This document shows, piece after piece, positions 1-8,928 of a DNA stretch of 64,000 bases. The notes below the pieces were generated by a model. It was not told the origin of the DNA. It did no database searches and was given only the letters and a program-made list of their open reading frames with translations. A program made the translations under genes and the position numbers. This stretch comes from Salinibacterium sp. (lineage in GTDB: Bacteria > Actinomycetota > Actinomycetes > Actinomycetales > Microbacteriaceae): positions 62,001 through 126,000 of the forward strand of contig JAHBSZ010000001.1 of NCBI GenBank assembly GCA_019638845.1, in the 5' to 3' direction. Position 1 is the stretch's first letter. The number at the start of each line of letters is the position of its first letter.

Positions 1-118
1 TGCCGAATGTAAGAAGAGAAGAGGAAATCGCGGCGGGCCCCCAGCCCGCCGTTCGGGGCGTCTCACGAGCATCAGATGCCACGGAGATCATGAGTATCGA
101 CGAACGTCGGTACGACCC

Positions 119-148
119 GGTGGTGGCCAGAGGGGTCTGGCCGCCACC
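119..148 (-). terminator. Strong hairpin just downstream of the 165-566 gene
   Basis: Positions 119-131 and 136-148 are inverted repeats (13 bp with one G-U pair in RNA) around a GGGG loop. The hairpin lies 17 nt beyond the stop codon of the minus-strand gene 165-566. It has no U-run, as is common for GC-rich actinobacterial terminators, so termination is inferred. In the remaining left edge (1-118) I see only a 7-bp hairpin at about 32-52 and no gene I can support. Confidence 0.5.
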
Positions 149-164
149 AGTCTCCCGCTGTGAT

Positions 165-566
165 CTACTTCGTCGCTCCCATGATCAATTCCACGCGATA
201 GAGCCCGCCTTTACGCACGATCGCCACCGGGATCCGCTGCTTTCGCCCGAGGATATCCAGTCTCGACAGCGCCTCATCCACTACTGACTCGAGCCCGCGG
301 GGAACCCAACCGACGGGTCCGCTCACGCGAGGGCCGGTAAACAGGCGCACCTCCATCTCGGCGTCTGCGCCCTCCTGTTGCTGCGAACGACGGCTGATCG
401 CGGTCTCGAGCGGCTGCGCGCCGCTTTCCACGATGGCCTTCAACTCGTGCTGGTGCGGGTTGCTGCCGGCGAGACGGATTCGTACCCGCCTATTCGCGGG
501 AACGAGCACCCCGCGGTACTGGGAGAGTTTGCCGGCACCGCGGTCATTCTTGTCGTGAGATGGCAT
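165..566 (-). CDS. Conserved hypothetical protein, 133 aa
   Basis: I do not recognise the function. The protein is soluble, with no signal peptide or membrane segment. Its C-terminal half (VGWVPRGLE followed by an amphipathic helix and a final beta-rich segment) loosely resembles the HIRAN DNA-binding fold, but this is weak. The ATG at 566 is supported because TAGCAT (573-578) ends 6 nt upstream, the layout of a leaderless mRNA. A strong hairpin follows the stop. The next gene upstream on the same strand starts its own reading 50 nt away, so it is probably monocistronic or loosely coupled to the MDR gene 620-1537. Confidence 0.6.
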   Translation of the reverse strand: MPSHDKNDRGAGKLSQYRGVLVPANRRVRIRLAGSNPHQHELKAIVESGAQPLETAISRRSQQQEGADAEMEVRLFTGPRVSGPVGWVPRGLESVVDEALSRLDILGRKQRIPVAIVRKGGLYRVELIMGATK

Positions 567-619
567 GAACGGATGCTACCGGCAACCTACGCGCGCCGAC
601 TCGTGGAGGCCTGCTGCGT

Positions 620-1537
620 TCAGTCGAGCACCAGGACGATCTTGCCTGGTCCGTGCGAGCCGAGCAGCCGCTCGTAGGCCTCCCCCACGGCTTCCAGGGC
701 GAAGACAGACTCGATCGGAAACTTCACGTCACCGCTCGCGATAAGAGCCGCAACACTGTCGAGACCCGCCCGATCGAACTCCCGGCCACCGATCGCGGTC
801 GTGCCGTAGTCCTTCGCGGCCGCGTAGTCGGCGATCGAGTTCACTCGGCCCGCGGGGGCGCCTGCGGCAAGAGCCGCGTCAACGGATGCCCGGCCGTGGT
901 TGTCGAGCGCTGCGGTCAATCCATCTGGCGCAGCAGCCTTGAGGGCGTCGAGGAGCCCCTCGCCGTGGGCGACCGGCACGACCCCGATGGAGCGGAGGAA
1001 GTCGTGGTTTACCGGGCTGGCCGAGCCGATCACCGTCGCCCCTGTGCGCAACGCGAGCTGGGCGGCGAGGGTGCCGACACCTCCCGCTGCGGCACTGACG
1101 AAGACCGTGTCATCCGGCCCGAGATTCAGTGAGGCGACGCTGTTATAGGCGGTGCGGCCCGAAATGCTGAGCGACCCCGCCATCTCGACGGGCAAGTCGG
1201 CTGGGGTGCGGGAGAGTCGGTCAGGCGCCACGACGACGAAATCAGCCTGGGCATTCGAGGGAACCTGCCCGTACACGGCGTCGCCGACCGCCCACCCGGT
1301 GACTCCCTCGCCGAGCTCGTCGATGTCACCAGCGAAGTCGTGGCCGTTGCCGCTGGGCAGATCGGGCTTCACCCCGGAAGCCGTGGGCGCGCCACGGAAC
1401 AGTTTCGCATCGAGGGGGTTGAGTCCTGCCGCTCGCACGCGGACTCGCACCTCGCCCGGTCCCGCGTGCGGGTCGGGAACCTCGACGACTTCGAGAACCT
1501 CGGGACCACCGATCGAGCTGTACTGGATTCGACGCAT
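620..1537 (-). CDS. NADP-dependent MDR oxidoreductase (quinone reductase-like)
   Basis: A 305-residue medium-chain dehydrogenase/reductase of the zinc-independent quinone oxidoreductase branch, expected to reduce quinones or enones with NADPH in the cytoplasm. An N-terminal GroES-like domain (GEVRVRVRAAGLNPLD near residue 30; DFAGDIDELGEGV near 70) is followed by a Rossmann domain with VSAAAGGVGTLAAQLA near residue 150. The zinc-ligand cysteines of alcohol dehydrogenases are absent, as usual in this branch. Full length for the family. The ATG lies 6 nt after TAGGCT (1544-1549), indicating a leaderless transcript. It is divergent from the membrane protein at 1624. Substrate unknown. Confidence 0.85.
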   Translation of the reverse strand: MRRIQYSSIGGPEVLEVVEVPDPHAGPGEVRVRVRAAGLNPLDAKLFRGAPTASGVKPDLPSGNGHDFAGDIDELGEGVTGWAVGDAVYGQVPSNAQADFVVVAPDRLSRTPADLPVEMAGSLSISGRTAYNSVASLNLGPDDTVFVSAAAGGVGTLAAQLALRTGATVIGSASPVNHDFLRSIGVVPVAHGEGLLDALKAAAPDGLTAALDNHGRASVDAALAAGAPAGRVNSIADYAAAKDYGTTAIGGREFDRAGLDSVAALIASGDVKFPIESVFALEAVGEAYERLLGSHGPGKIVLVLD

Positions 1538-1623
1538 GATTCCAGCCTAGGCGCGGGGTGACCGCTGCGGCGGAAACCCCTACTCTTGAGTTCGACTCAC
1601 CGATATCCGGCCCAGGAGGTTCC

Positions 1624-2553
1624 GTGTCTGACCCGTCGAGTGCCCCAGATCCGCAACGGGCCCCAGGCCCGCAGTGGACACCAGACCCGCAGTGGTCTCC
1701 ACCGGCGCCCGTGTCCCGTCCGAGCCGCAAGGGGTTCTGGGCAGCGATCATCGTCGGCGGAAGCGTTCTGCTCGTGGCGCTCATCGTCGCCGTGAGCTTG
1801 TTGGCAGTCAGAGTTGGACAATCCGCCCTGCTCGGTGGGCCACCCCCGGATGCCGTGGTTGAGGGCGACCCCTCGTCGGCAACGGCGAGCGAACCAGACG
1901 AGTGCCCAGACGTGTGCTTCACCACCGACGACATCCGGGCAACCATTACATCGGCCAGCGACGTGGTGGCGATCGGTCTCGACAAGCAGACAGCGGCATG
2001 GGGTGACTACATCCGCACCACGCCGATCGAAGAGTTCGACTGGACGGCCGACGCCTGGTCACAGGATCAGGGCACTCCCGACTCGTGTTTCTTCGCTTAC
2101 TACGCCACGCCTGTCGTGGACCCACTCGCAGCGCCCCCCGTGGACAACACAGACACGATCGACGTCACCGATGTTCACGTCACTAAGGACGAGACCACCT
2201 CCTACTCGCAGTCCGTGCGCATCTTCGGCACGTCCAGCGAGGCCACCGCCTACATGTCGAGTCTCGAGCAGCAGATCTCCGGATGCTCGAACTACACGAC
2301 AACGTTCGACGGCAGTGACGGGCTCTCGACGCTGAGGATCGCCACCAGCATCCCGGTCCCGGCCAATGTTGCGGCTGTCGGATGGGTCGAGAACTCGGGA
2401 TTCGGCCGCTACTACTCGTTTGATGTGCAGCGCTCAAACCTGGTCGTACGCACCTACGTGATCACCTACAACGCGGTGAGCGAAGAGGGATTCCGCACGC
2501 TTATCACCGACCTTGCCACGCGAGTCGGCGAGATGGTGCCCAAGGGCGACTAG
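1624..2553 (+). CDS. Membrane-anchored extracytoplasmic protein, unknown function
   Basis: A 309-residue protein with a proline-rich cytoplasmic N-terminus, one transmembrane helix (about residues 35-60, WAAIIVGGSVLLVALIVAV) and a large exported domain with a Cys pair (CPDVC near residue 95). I do not recognise the exported domain; it recalls the sensor-like domains of actinobacterial surface proteins. The frame is open upstream to a GTG at 1558, but the GTG at 1624 is chosen because AGGAGGT (1614-1620) sits just before it and TACTCT (1581-1586) could be its -10. It converges on rpsO, with the rpsO terminator placed in between. Confidence 0.75.
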   Translation: MSDPSSAPDPQRAPGPQWTPDPQWSPPAPVSRPSRKGFWAAIIVGGSVLLVALIVAVSLLAVRVGQSALLGGPPPDAVVEGDPSSATASEPDECPDVCFTTDDIRATITSASDVVAIGLDKQTAAWGDYIRTTPIEEFDWTADAWSQDQGTPDSCFFAYYATPVVDPLAAPPVDNTDTIDVTDVHVTKDETTSYSQSVRIFGTSSEATAYMSSLEQQISGCSNYTTTFDGSDGLSTLRIATSIPVPANVAAVGWVENSGFGRYYSFDVQRSNLVVRTYVITYNAVSEEGFRTLITDLATRVGEMVPKGD

Positions 2554-2554
2554 A

Positions 2555-2604
2555 CAAAAAACGGGCCGCCACGCGCGTGTATAAACACAGCGGTGACGGC
2601 CCGT
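2555..2604 (-). terminator. Rho-independent terminator of rpsO
   Basis: ACGGGCCG (2561-2568) and CGGCCCGT (2597-2604) form a perfect 8-bp stem, extended by a CAC/GTG pairing after one mismatch. Read on the minus strand, the stem is followed directly by TTTTTTGT (2553-2560), a classical intrinsic terminator for rpsO. No T-run follows on the plus strand, so it acts in one direction only. Confidence 0.9.
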
Positions 2605-2696
2605 CGTCAAGTTCGCGCGCTGGAGCTGTGGAGAATCACGACAGCGATTCCGCGACGCCAGCGCCGATGAAGCCGTGCTTCATCGGTTCATCGGTA

Positions 2697-2966
2697 TTAG
2701 CGACGCAGTCCGAGACGCTCGATCAACTTCCGGTAACGGTCGATGTCGATGTCCTGGAGGTAACCCAAGAGGCGACGGCGTTGTCCAACGAGCAACAGCA
2801 GGCCACGACGTGAGTGGTGGTCGTGCTTGTGCTCCTTGAGGTGCTCCGTCAGATCCTTGATGCGCTGAGTCATCATCGCAACCTGGACCTCGGGGGAACC
2901 CGTGTCACCTGGGTGGGTAGCGTACTCGTCGATGATCGCCTTCTTGACACTGGCTTCAAGAGCCAT
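2697..2966 (-). CDS. rpsO: 30S ribosomal protein S15
   Basis: An 89-residue S15, the usual length. It binds 16S rRNA helices in the central domain and nucleates assembly of the small-subunit platform. Diagnostic stretches are [47 protein letters not shown] and the C-terminal [13 protein letters not shown] good ribosome-binding site (AGGAGAAAGGGG) precedes the ATG. An intrinsic terminator follows about 90 nt after the stop. The usual partner pnp (polynucleotide phosphorylase) is not downstream: the next gene is an unrelated convergent membrane protein. Confidence 0.98.
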   Translation of the reverse strand: MALEASVKKAIIDEYATHPGDTGSPEVQVAMMTQRIKDLTEHLKEHKHDHHSRRGLLLLVGQRRRLLGYLQDIDIDRYRKLIERLGLRR

Positions 2967-3030
2967 AAGGTGATCCCCTTTCTCCTCGTTGCGCGGCGCC
3001 CTTAGGCAGAATGCCTGAGCTCTCTTTATC
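2967..3030 (-). promoter_or_regulatory. rpsO leader region with hairpin
   Basis: Between the hsdR stop (3069) and the rpsO start lies a hairpin at 3001-3019 (8-bp stem, GAA loop) and an AT-rich TAAAGA (3023-3028, minus strand) that could be a -10 box. S15 is known to repress its own mRNA through leader structures that differ between phyla. Whether this leader binds S15 is inference. Confidence 0.3.
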
Positions 3031-3068
3031 CGCGGCCGTTAGACGGCAACCTTGGGAGTTTAGCAGGG

Positions 3069-6000
3069 TTAGCCTGCCTCCGCGGTCCCACGTATCCGAC
3101 GCAGCACCGCAACGAGCTCCGTGACTTTGGCATCACCGAAAAGGGCCGCAGGTCCCGTGGGTGCGACGTCAGTAAAGGGAGCCGTGAACAGGAGTTCTGG
3201 GTCCACCTCACCGCGCTGGGTGAGCTGCTCGACGAGAAGGTTCACGAAGGCGAGTTGGTTGCCGGTGAATGTCGTCCCGGCGCTGAACGCCGACAACGCA
3301 TCGGTGGCCGCGGCCCGGTCGAGGCCGACGAGCGAGCGCACGAACAGGCCAAGTCCGTGAGCGGAGGTCGCGGCATCCCGAATCTGGGTAGCGTCGAGCC
3401 CGTTCTCGACCATGATGCGCTCCAGTTGCTCTAGATCAACAGCAGTGAGCTGCTTGCCATGTCTCACCTTGAACAGGACGACGTCATCGTCGTGCTCGCG
3501 GAGGAAGGCAAGGGTCTTCTCCCGGAATCGTGCCCGGTCGACCCCGGCCGTTACCGCACGGATCTCGATGGTCGCCGAGTCCCCTGCAGTGTCCTCGAAG
3601 TCGGTGTAGATAATGTGGCCACCGCCCGACGGCATGAGCTTCACGAGACCGCGCAACCGGATTCGCGCCATCTCTATCATGGGAGCGGTGACATCCACCC
3701 ACCACTCTTCGCTTGCTACGGCCGCGATCAATTCGATGTTGTTGTCGATGACGGGAATGCCGCGCTGCTCCCCCAACGTGTTCGCGATCGCCTGTATCCG
3801 CTCCTTCGCTGCGCTGAAGGCAGGGTCGGATATGAGCACCCCCAGTTGCGCTCGCAAGGCGAGCACATCGAAGCGTTTGGCCAACTCGTCGGTGTCGCTC
3901 AGGTCGGCGCTCGACGGTAGATCGGCAAGTTCGGCCACCTGCGCGTAGTCGTCGCCGACGAGGGTCAGCCATGCTTCGCCGGCCGAGAACCTTTCGACTG
4001 CCCGCCGCGATCTCCGCACGAGAAAGTTGTCGAGGTTCATCCCACCAACCCGCGCGTGCAACCCGGCCGCGAGACCCTCTCGCAAGGCGGCGAGGTCGCT
4101 GTCGCCTGGCGCGGCATCGATGGCGGCCAGCAGCTGAAGGCGCGTCGCGAAGAGCCGGGATCGCAGCGACGGTGCGTGAGAGGTGTTCGCCGAAGGCAGG
4201 TCGTCGTTGAAGTACTCGATGTTCTGGCAGACATCGAAGATCACGAAGTCGCGCTTGGGTTCGCCCGGGCCATACAGGTCGGGGCACAGTCGGGTACCTC
4301 GCCCAACCATCTGCCAGTACTTGGTTTTCGAGTGCACAGGCTTGAAGAACACCAGGTTCACGACCTCAGGGATGTCGATTCCCGTGTCGAGCATGTCGAC
4401 GGAGACCGCGATAGTCAGATCCGAGTCTGGACGAGAGAACTCATCGATGAGATTCTGGGCATACGACTGGGAGTGGGTGATCATCCGAGCGAATGCACCC
4501 TTGTACTGCGGATAATTCGCATCGAACCGTTCGGCAATGAACTCGGCGTGCTTAGCGTTCTTAGCGAAGACGATCGTCTTACCGAGTCGATCCCCGCCTG
4601 CGACCATCCGCCCTTCCGTCATGAGTGCTTCCAGCACGGTATCCACGGTGTCTTTGTTGAACAGCCACGAGTTCATGGCCGACGCGTCGATCTCGTTCGG
4701 TATGGCACCGTCCTCCCAGTCGAGAAGGTCCCACTCCTCTTTCTCGGCTTCGCTCAACTCGTCGTAGCGGATGCCCTCGCGCACGAACTTCGTCGCGACC
4801 GAACGCCCGACGGGCGGCACGAGGTATCCCTCGGCGATCGCATCTTCGAGGTCGTAGGAGTCGGTGGGCACCCCGTCTTCGAGGTTGAACAGGCCGTAGG
4901 TGTTGTGATCGATCTCGTCCTTGGGGGTTGCGGTGAGCCCGACGAGCAGCGAGTCGAAGTAGTCGAAGATCGCACCGTACTTCTGGTACACCGAGCGGTG
5001 CGCCTCGTCGACGATCACGAGATCGAAGTATCCGGGGCCGAACCTGCGCGGGCCGTTTCCCCCACCGTCGATGAGTCCCATCATGGTCGGATAGGTGGAG
5101 ACGTAGACCCGGCCTTCGGCGTCGCGGTCGGTGACGAGGTTCACCGGTGCGGCATCCGGCAACTGCTGTTTGAAGGCCGTCGTTGCTTGGTTGACGAGCG
5201 CAACGCGGTCGGCCAGAAAAAGGATGCGCTTCGCCCAGTTCGCTCTGATCAACAGGTCTGCCAGCGCGATCACCGTGCGCGTCTTGCCGCTGCCGGTCGC
5301 CATCACCAACAGGGCCTTGCGCTCCTGGTGTTCGAAGGCCTCGGCGACTTTCCGGATCGCGCGCTGCTGGTAGTAGCGTTCGACGATCGTCGAACTGATC
5401 TCCACGCTCGCTAGCGGTTTGCGAGTGGTTCGGCGCTGGATCTGAAGCTCGAGTTGGTCGCGCGTGTAGAACCCGTCGACCTTGCGGGGGCCGTAACGCG
5501 TGTCATCCCACAAGTAGTGCTCATAGCCGTTGGTGTAGAAGATGATCGGCCGCTGGCCATAGATGGCCTCTAGTCGGTCGGCATAGAGCTTGGCCTGATG
5601 CTGGCCGGCGATCGCGTCCTTCCGAGTTCGTTTGGCTTCAACCAGCCCGAGCGGTAGCCCGTTTTCGCCCCAGAGCACGTAGTCGACGAAGCCCTTGCCA
5701 TTCTCGGAACTGTTGGGCATGCCGGTGACGGGAAACTCGCGGTCCCGAGCCTCGTCGAGCTTCCACCCCGCTTCGTGCAGCATCAGATCGATGAACAGGT
5801 CACGGGTCTCGTCTTCGCGATAGTCGTGGGTGTCGGGCACGACTGCGTTGGCAACCTTCGCGAGCGCGACTTGCTCGCGCAGTGTGGCGTTCTCCGCTTC
5901 GAGGGCGACGTTGTGCTCGCGGGAGGCGGCGAGCGCGGCATCCTTGGCGGCAAGTTCTTCAGCGAGCTTGCCGAGTTGCGCCATCGACTTGGCGACGATG

Positions 6001-6443
6001 CCCGCGCCCGGTTGGGGCAGTGCCGACGCGTCGAACGGGATGCCCGGGGTCGGCCGCTCCTCGACCGTGAGGGCATACCGCGTCGCTACCCACACCATGA
6101 CGTGGAACAGTTCCCGCACGACGGGAAGGCTGTCGGTGGGCTTCATCGGAGCGTTCCGATGAACTGCGTCGTTGCCCTGCTTGCGAATCAGGGTGAGCTT
6201 GGTTTGAATCCCGGGCCCGACGAGTCGTTTGAAGCTCGGCTCGTAGGTGAGTGCGGCGAGATCGTCTTTGTATGGCCTGTGCAGCGAGGCATCCGCATCA
6301 TAGAGCCAATTGACCATGAGCTCGACAGCGCGGCGCGCGTAGAACAATGAGGATCGCGGGTCGCCGTTGACGTAGTGCTCAGCCCGGCGGGCCTCTTCCG
6401 CGATCTGCGGCCACCCGGCGCGCAGGAAATCGAAGTTACTCAT
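3069..6443 (-). CDS. hsdR: Type I restriction endonuclease subunit R (EcoEI-type)
   Basis: A 1124-residue motor and nuclease subunit of a type I restriction-modification complex. It translocates DNA with ATP and cuts unmethylated DNA far from the recognition site. Domain order: DUF4145 (about 1-125), coiled coil (155-200), nuclease domain with D254 and E269-A-K271 (PD-(D/E)xK type), then SF2 helicase with Walker A MATGSGKT (381-388), DEAH (479-482) and the motif VI region GRGTRLC, and an EcoEI_R_C-like C-terminus. All key residues are present, so it looks functional. It lies downstream of hsdM and hsdS but is separated from them by two plus-strand genes, so it needs its own promoter; TATTGT (6471-6476, minus strand) is a possible -10. 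Confidence 0.96.
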   Translation of the reverse strand: MSNFDFLRAGWPQIAEEARRAEHYVNGDPRSSLFYARRAVELMVNWLYDADASLHRPYKDDLAALTYEPSFKRLVGPGIQTKLTLIRKQGNDAVHRNAPMKPTDSLPVVRELFHVMVWVATRYALTVEERPTPGIPFDASALPQPGAGIVAKSMAQLGKLAEELAAKDAALAASREHNVALEAENATLREQVALAKVANAVVPDTHDYREDETRDLFIDLMLHEAGWKLDEARDREFPVTGMPNSSENGKGFVDYVLWGENGLPLGLVEAKRTRKDAIAGQHQAKLYADRLEAIYGQRPIIFYTNGYEHYLWDDTRYGPRKVDGFYTRDQLELQIQRRTTRKPLASVEISSTIVERYYQQRAIRKVAEAFEHQERKALLVMATGSGKTRTVIALADLLIRANWAKRILFLADRVALVNQATTAFKQQLPDAAPVNLVTDRDAEGRVYVSTYPTMMGLIDGGGNGPRRFGPGYFDLVIVDEAHRSVYQKYGAIFDYFDSLLVGLTATPKDEIDHNTYGLFNLEDGVPTDSYDLEDAIAEGYLVPPVGRSVATKFVREGIRYDELSEAEKEEWDLLDWEDGAIPNEIDASAMNSWLFNKDTVDTVLEALMTEGRMVAGGDRLGKTIVFAKNAKHAEFIAERFDANYPQYKGAFARMITHSQSYAQNLIDEFSRPDSDLTIAVSVDMLDTGIDIPEVVNLVFFKPVHSKTKYWQMVGRGTRLCPDLYGPGEPKRDFVIFDVCQNIEYFNDDLPSANTSHAPSLRSRLFATRLQLLAAIDAAPGDSDLAALREGLAAGLHARVGGMNLDNFLVRRSRRAVERFSAGEAWLTLVGDDYAQVAELADLPSSADLSDTDELAKRFDVLALRAQLGVLISDPAFSAAKERIQAIANTLGEQRGIPVIDNNIELIAAVASEEWWVDVTAPMIEMARIRLRGLVKLMPSGGGHIIYTDFEDTAGDSATIEIRAVTAGVDRARFREKTLAFLREHDDDVVLFKVRHGKQLTAVDLEQLERIMVENGLDATQIRDAATSAHGLGLFVRSLVGLDRAAATDALSAFSAGTTFTGNQLAFVNLLVEQLTQRGEVDPELLFTAPFTDVAPTGPAALFGDAKVTELVAVLRRIRGTAEAG

Positions 6444-6611
6444 CCGATCCCTTCACGCGGTCTGCTGCCCACAATATCGGGCGAAAGCGCCACCCCCACC
6501 GCTTTTGTTGACGGGATGTCACCAAATGTCGGTGGTCCCCGATGAACTGTCCGACTTGCCTCCGGCAGGTTCTGCGGCTCCCCGCAGGTAACAGCAAGCA
6601 AGGAGACATCC

Positions 6612-7460
6612 ATGTCTGACAACACAACCCCCGAGCCGGTCGCCCCGGTAGAGCCGACCCCGCCTCCGGCCCCGGTTGACGCCGCCCCGACGACCAAGCC
6701 GAGCCGTTTGCCGCTGGTGGCGCTCATCGTCGGAATCGTCGCGATCGTGTGCGCGATCATCCCGGGACTGAGCTTCGTCGCGTTCATCCCCGCCTTCACG
6801 GCACTTGGTCTGGGCATCGCGGCGCTGGCGTCGAAGGCACCCGGCCGCGGCAAGGCGCTCGCCGGCGTGGTCCTCGGGCCGGTCGCACTTCTCGTGGCGA
6901 TCATCGTGAGCGTGGGGTTCATCGCGAGTGGTGTGCGATCAACTGTCGACCAGGCCGACCCTGAGAAGGTCGTCGAGGCCCCCGCCGCGGAGACGCCGAA
7001 GGCGGCCGAAGCGCCGCCCGCCAAGGAGGGCACCCGAGCGAACCCCGCACCCGCTGGCAGTGTCATCGAGATCAGCGACAACAGCGGGCCGATCTGGCAG
7101 GTACAGCTTGGTACGGCGAACCTCGACGCCGGCGACATCGTCGCGGCCGAGAACCAGTTCAACGAGCCGGCCGACGAGGGGTTCCAGTACATCATCGTGC
7201 CGGTGACGTACACCTACGTGGGTGACGAAAGCGGAACGCCCTGGATCGATGTCACCATCGAGTACGTCTCCGCGGCAGGGACAACCCACACCAATGCCTA
7301 TGTGGTGATCCCGAACAACGCCACGGCAATCAATGAGATGTACAACGGCGCCACTGCCACTGGCAACATCGTGATCATGGCGCCGAGTGCGGACATCGAG
7401 AAGGGCACATTCACGATCTCGGCGCTCTTCGGAACGCCGTACTTCGTGAAGGTCGTCTAG
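6612..7460 (+). CDS. Membrane protein, DUF4190-like plus DUF4352-like exported domain
   Basis: A 282-residue protein: proline-rich cytoplasmic tail (1-35), two membrane segments (about 37-68 and 82-105, with the GRGKALAGVVLG loop typical of DUF4190-type actinobacterial membrane proteins), then an exported linker rich in Ala/Pro/Glu and a beta-sandwich domain like DUF4352 (residues about 140-282). Such domains are found in surface lipoproteins and may bind other surface components. The function is unknown. AAGGAG sits 7 nt before the ATG. The gene lies inside the type I restriction locus but runs opposite to hsdR and hsdS, and 89 nt upstream of the unknown gene at 7550, with which it may be co-transcribed. 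Confidence 0.8.
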   Translation: MSDNTTPEPVAPVEPTPPPAPVDAAPTTKPSRLPLVALIVGIVAIVCAIIPGLSFVAFIPAFTALGLGIAALASKAPGRGKALAGVVLGPVALLVAIIVSVGFIASGVRSTVDQADPEKVVEAPAAETPKAAEAPPAKEGTRANPAPAGSVIEISDNSGPIWQVQLGTANLDAGDIVAAENQFNEPADEGFQYIIVPVTYTYVGDESGTPWIDVTIEYVSAAGTTHTNAYVVIPNNATAINEMYNGATATGNIVIMAPSADIEKGTFTISALFGTPYFVKVV

Positions 7461-7549
7461 CGGGCCGGATGCCGCGGCTCACGAGTGCGTGGGTCGCGGT
7501 GTCCCCCCCGGCCTATCGTAGGAATCATCACTTTGGAAGAGGACAAGAC

Positions 7550-8872
7550 GTGACCGTTAAGAGCAGCGCCCTCGTGCCCGTGTGGACACTTGCCACCGAA
7601 GACGTCAGCGTGCCAGATGTTCTCGGGGGCGTTGGTGATGAGGGTATGACACCAGAACGCCTCGCTGAGCTGAGGACGGTCCTCGCAACGCTTGCAGACT
7701 CTCCGATCGCCACCCTCGAGGCACATCCGATCACCAAGACGCGAGACCGAAAGGGTGGGATCGCGCTTCATGCGGCGAGCCCGCTCGCTCAGCAGTTGTC
7801 GCGTCTTGCGGCGGACACCGCAAAGTCCGCGCCCAAGGGGGTGAACCTTGCTAGCAGCGGCGAGACGCTCTACCGAATGGTGGTGCCCGCGAAGGTTGCC
7901 GAGCAAGTCGGCAAAGGACTTGTTCAGTCCGTGCAGTCCAAATCAGTCGCAGGTGGCATTTACAGCTCGATGCGCAGTTCCAAGAACATCGCCGCGAACG
8001 CCGCTTTCGTTCCTGTCGGTGGCAAGGTCGCCGCGACCGGTGCCGCAACCGGCTCGGCCGCCACTGCGGGAGTTGCCGTCGCCGGTGCCGGGGCACTGAC
8101 TGTGGCAGCTCCCCTAGTGCTCATGGCTGTCGCGATCGGGGTCAGCGCCTACGCGGATCAGCAACGGCAGAAGGCGATCGAACGCATCACCGACCTGCTT
8201 GAGCAGTTGCACGAAGACAAGCTCGAGAAGGAACGCAGCGAGCTTGATGGGTGCCGTGACGCGATCGACAAGGCGACGTCGATTCTTCTGGATCAGGGCA
8301 AGATCGGTTTCTCCCTTGGATTGGATTCTTCGTCGTTCGCGATAAGCACCGCGATTGAGCAGACTAGACGCCGACTCACGAAGTGGCAGGCCGCCCTCAA
8401 GTCCCTTCCCGACGGCCCCGTCGACCTCAGCGAATTGAAGAAATCGTTCCTCGGTATCGATGAACCGGGCGGGGCGTTCCGCGCTCACCTAGAACTTGCG
8501 CGTCTCGCCATTGCGCTCCGGCGCCGAGTTCTCGTGCTGCAGGCCGTTGAGCACGCACAGCTAGGGGGTGCTGGCAACCCCTTCAAGAGATTCATTGGTG
8601 CATTGCAAGACGACGAGCGTCGTATCAACGAATTGGAATCGGACATCGGCTCAGTTCTGCATCAACTGTCCACCCTCGAGCTGAAGCGTCCTGGCGGTCT
8701 TCGAAGCCCAGTGTTCACTCAGGGCGAGGTTGGCGCGTTGCTCAGGGCCGCGTACCGTATTCGCGCTCTCGGCGATGAGCTTGGTCAGGGAACCGGCCAC
8801 GGCGACATTGCGATTGAGATCGAGCGCGCAAGGGATGGCTCGCTCGTCGTGTTTCCAGCGGTCGCGGCGTAG
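7550..8872 (+). CDS. Unrecognised protein with hydrophobic Gly/Ala segment, inside the restriction locus
   Basis: A 440-residue protein I cannot assign. Residues about 1-120 are soluble and include LYRMVVP (near 103). Residues about 145-200 form a Gly/Ala-rich hydrophobic stretch (AATAGVAVAGAGALTVAAPL, VLMAVAIGVSAYA) that could be a membrane hairpin. The C-terminal 230 residues are charged, mostly helical and coiled-coil-like. Codon use is visibly less GC-rich than in neighbouring housekeeping genes and resembles hsdS, suggesting joint acquisition. The GTG at 7550 is preferred to the upstream TTG/ATG region because GGAAGAGGA (7535-7543) precedes it. From position it may be an accessory defence protein or membrane-active effector. 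That is inference only. Confidence 0.75.
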   Translation: MTVKSSALVPVWTLATEDVSVPDVLGGVGDEGMTPERLAELRTVLATLADSPIATLEAHPITKTRDRKGGIALHAASPLAQQLSRLAADTAKSAPKGVNLASSGETLYRMVVPAKVAEQVGKGLVQSVQSKSVAGGIYSSMRSSKNIAANAAFVPVGGKVAATGAATGSAATAGVAVAGAGALTVAAPLVLMAVAIGVSAYADQQRQKAIERITDLLEQLHEDKLEKERSELDGCRDAIDKATSILLDQGKIGFSLGLDSSSFAISTAIEQTRRRLTKWQAALKSLPDGPVDLSELKKSFLGIDEPGGAFRAHLELARLAIALRRRVLVLQAVEHAQLGGAGNPFKRFIGALQDDERRINELESDIGSVLHQLSTLELKRPGGLRSPVFTQGEVGALLRAAYRIRALGDELGQGTGHGDIAIEIERARDGSLVVFPAVAA

Positions 8873-8928
8873 GGCGGCACCCCCGACCTGACGATGTCGT
8901 CGAACCACGCCGCGCACAGCGGTGGATG

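Noticed and set aside
90-287. Plus-strand open frame of 65 codons at the left edge
   Set aside because: No ribosome-binding site, low-complexity basic composition, and it overlaps the better supported minus-strand gene 165-566. It is open to the window edge, so a truncated gene cannot be wholly excluded.
4056-5414. 452-codon open frame antisense to hsdR
   Set aside because: Composition rich in His, Arg, Val and Asp without any domain; a codon-bias shadow of hsdR.
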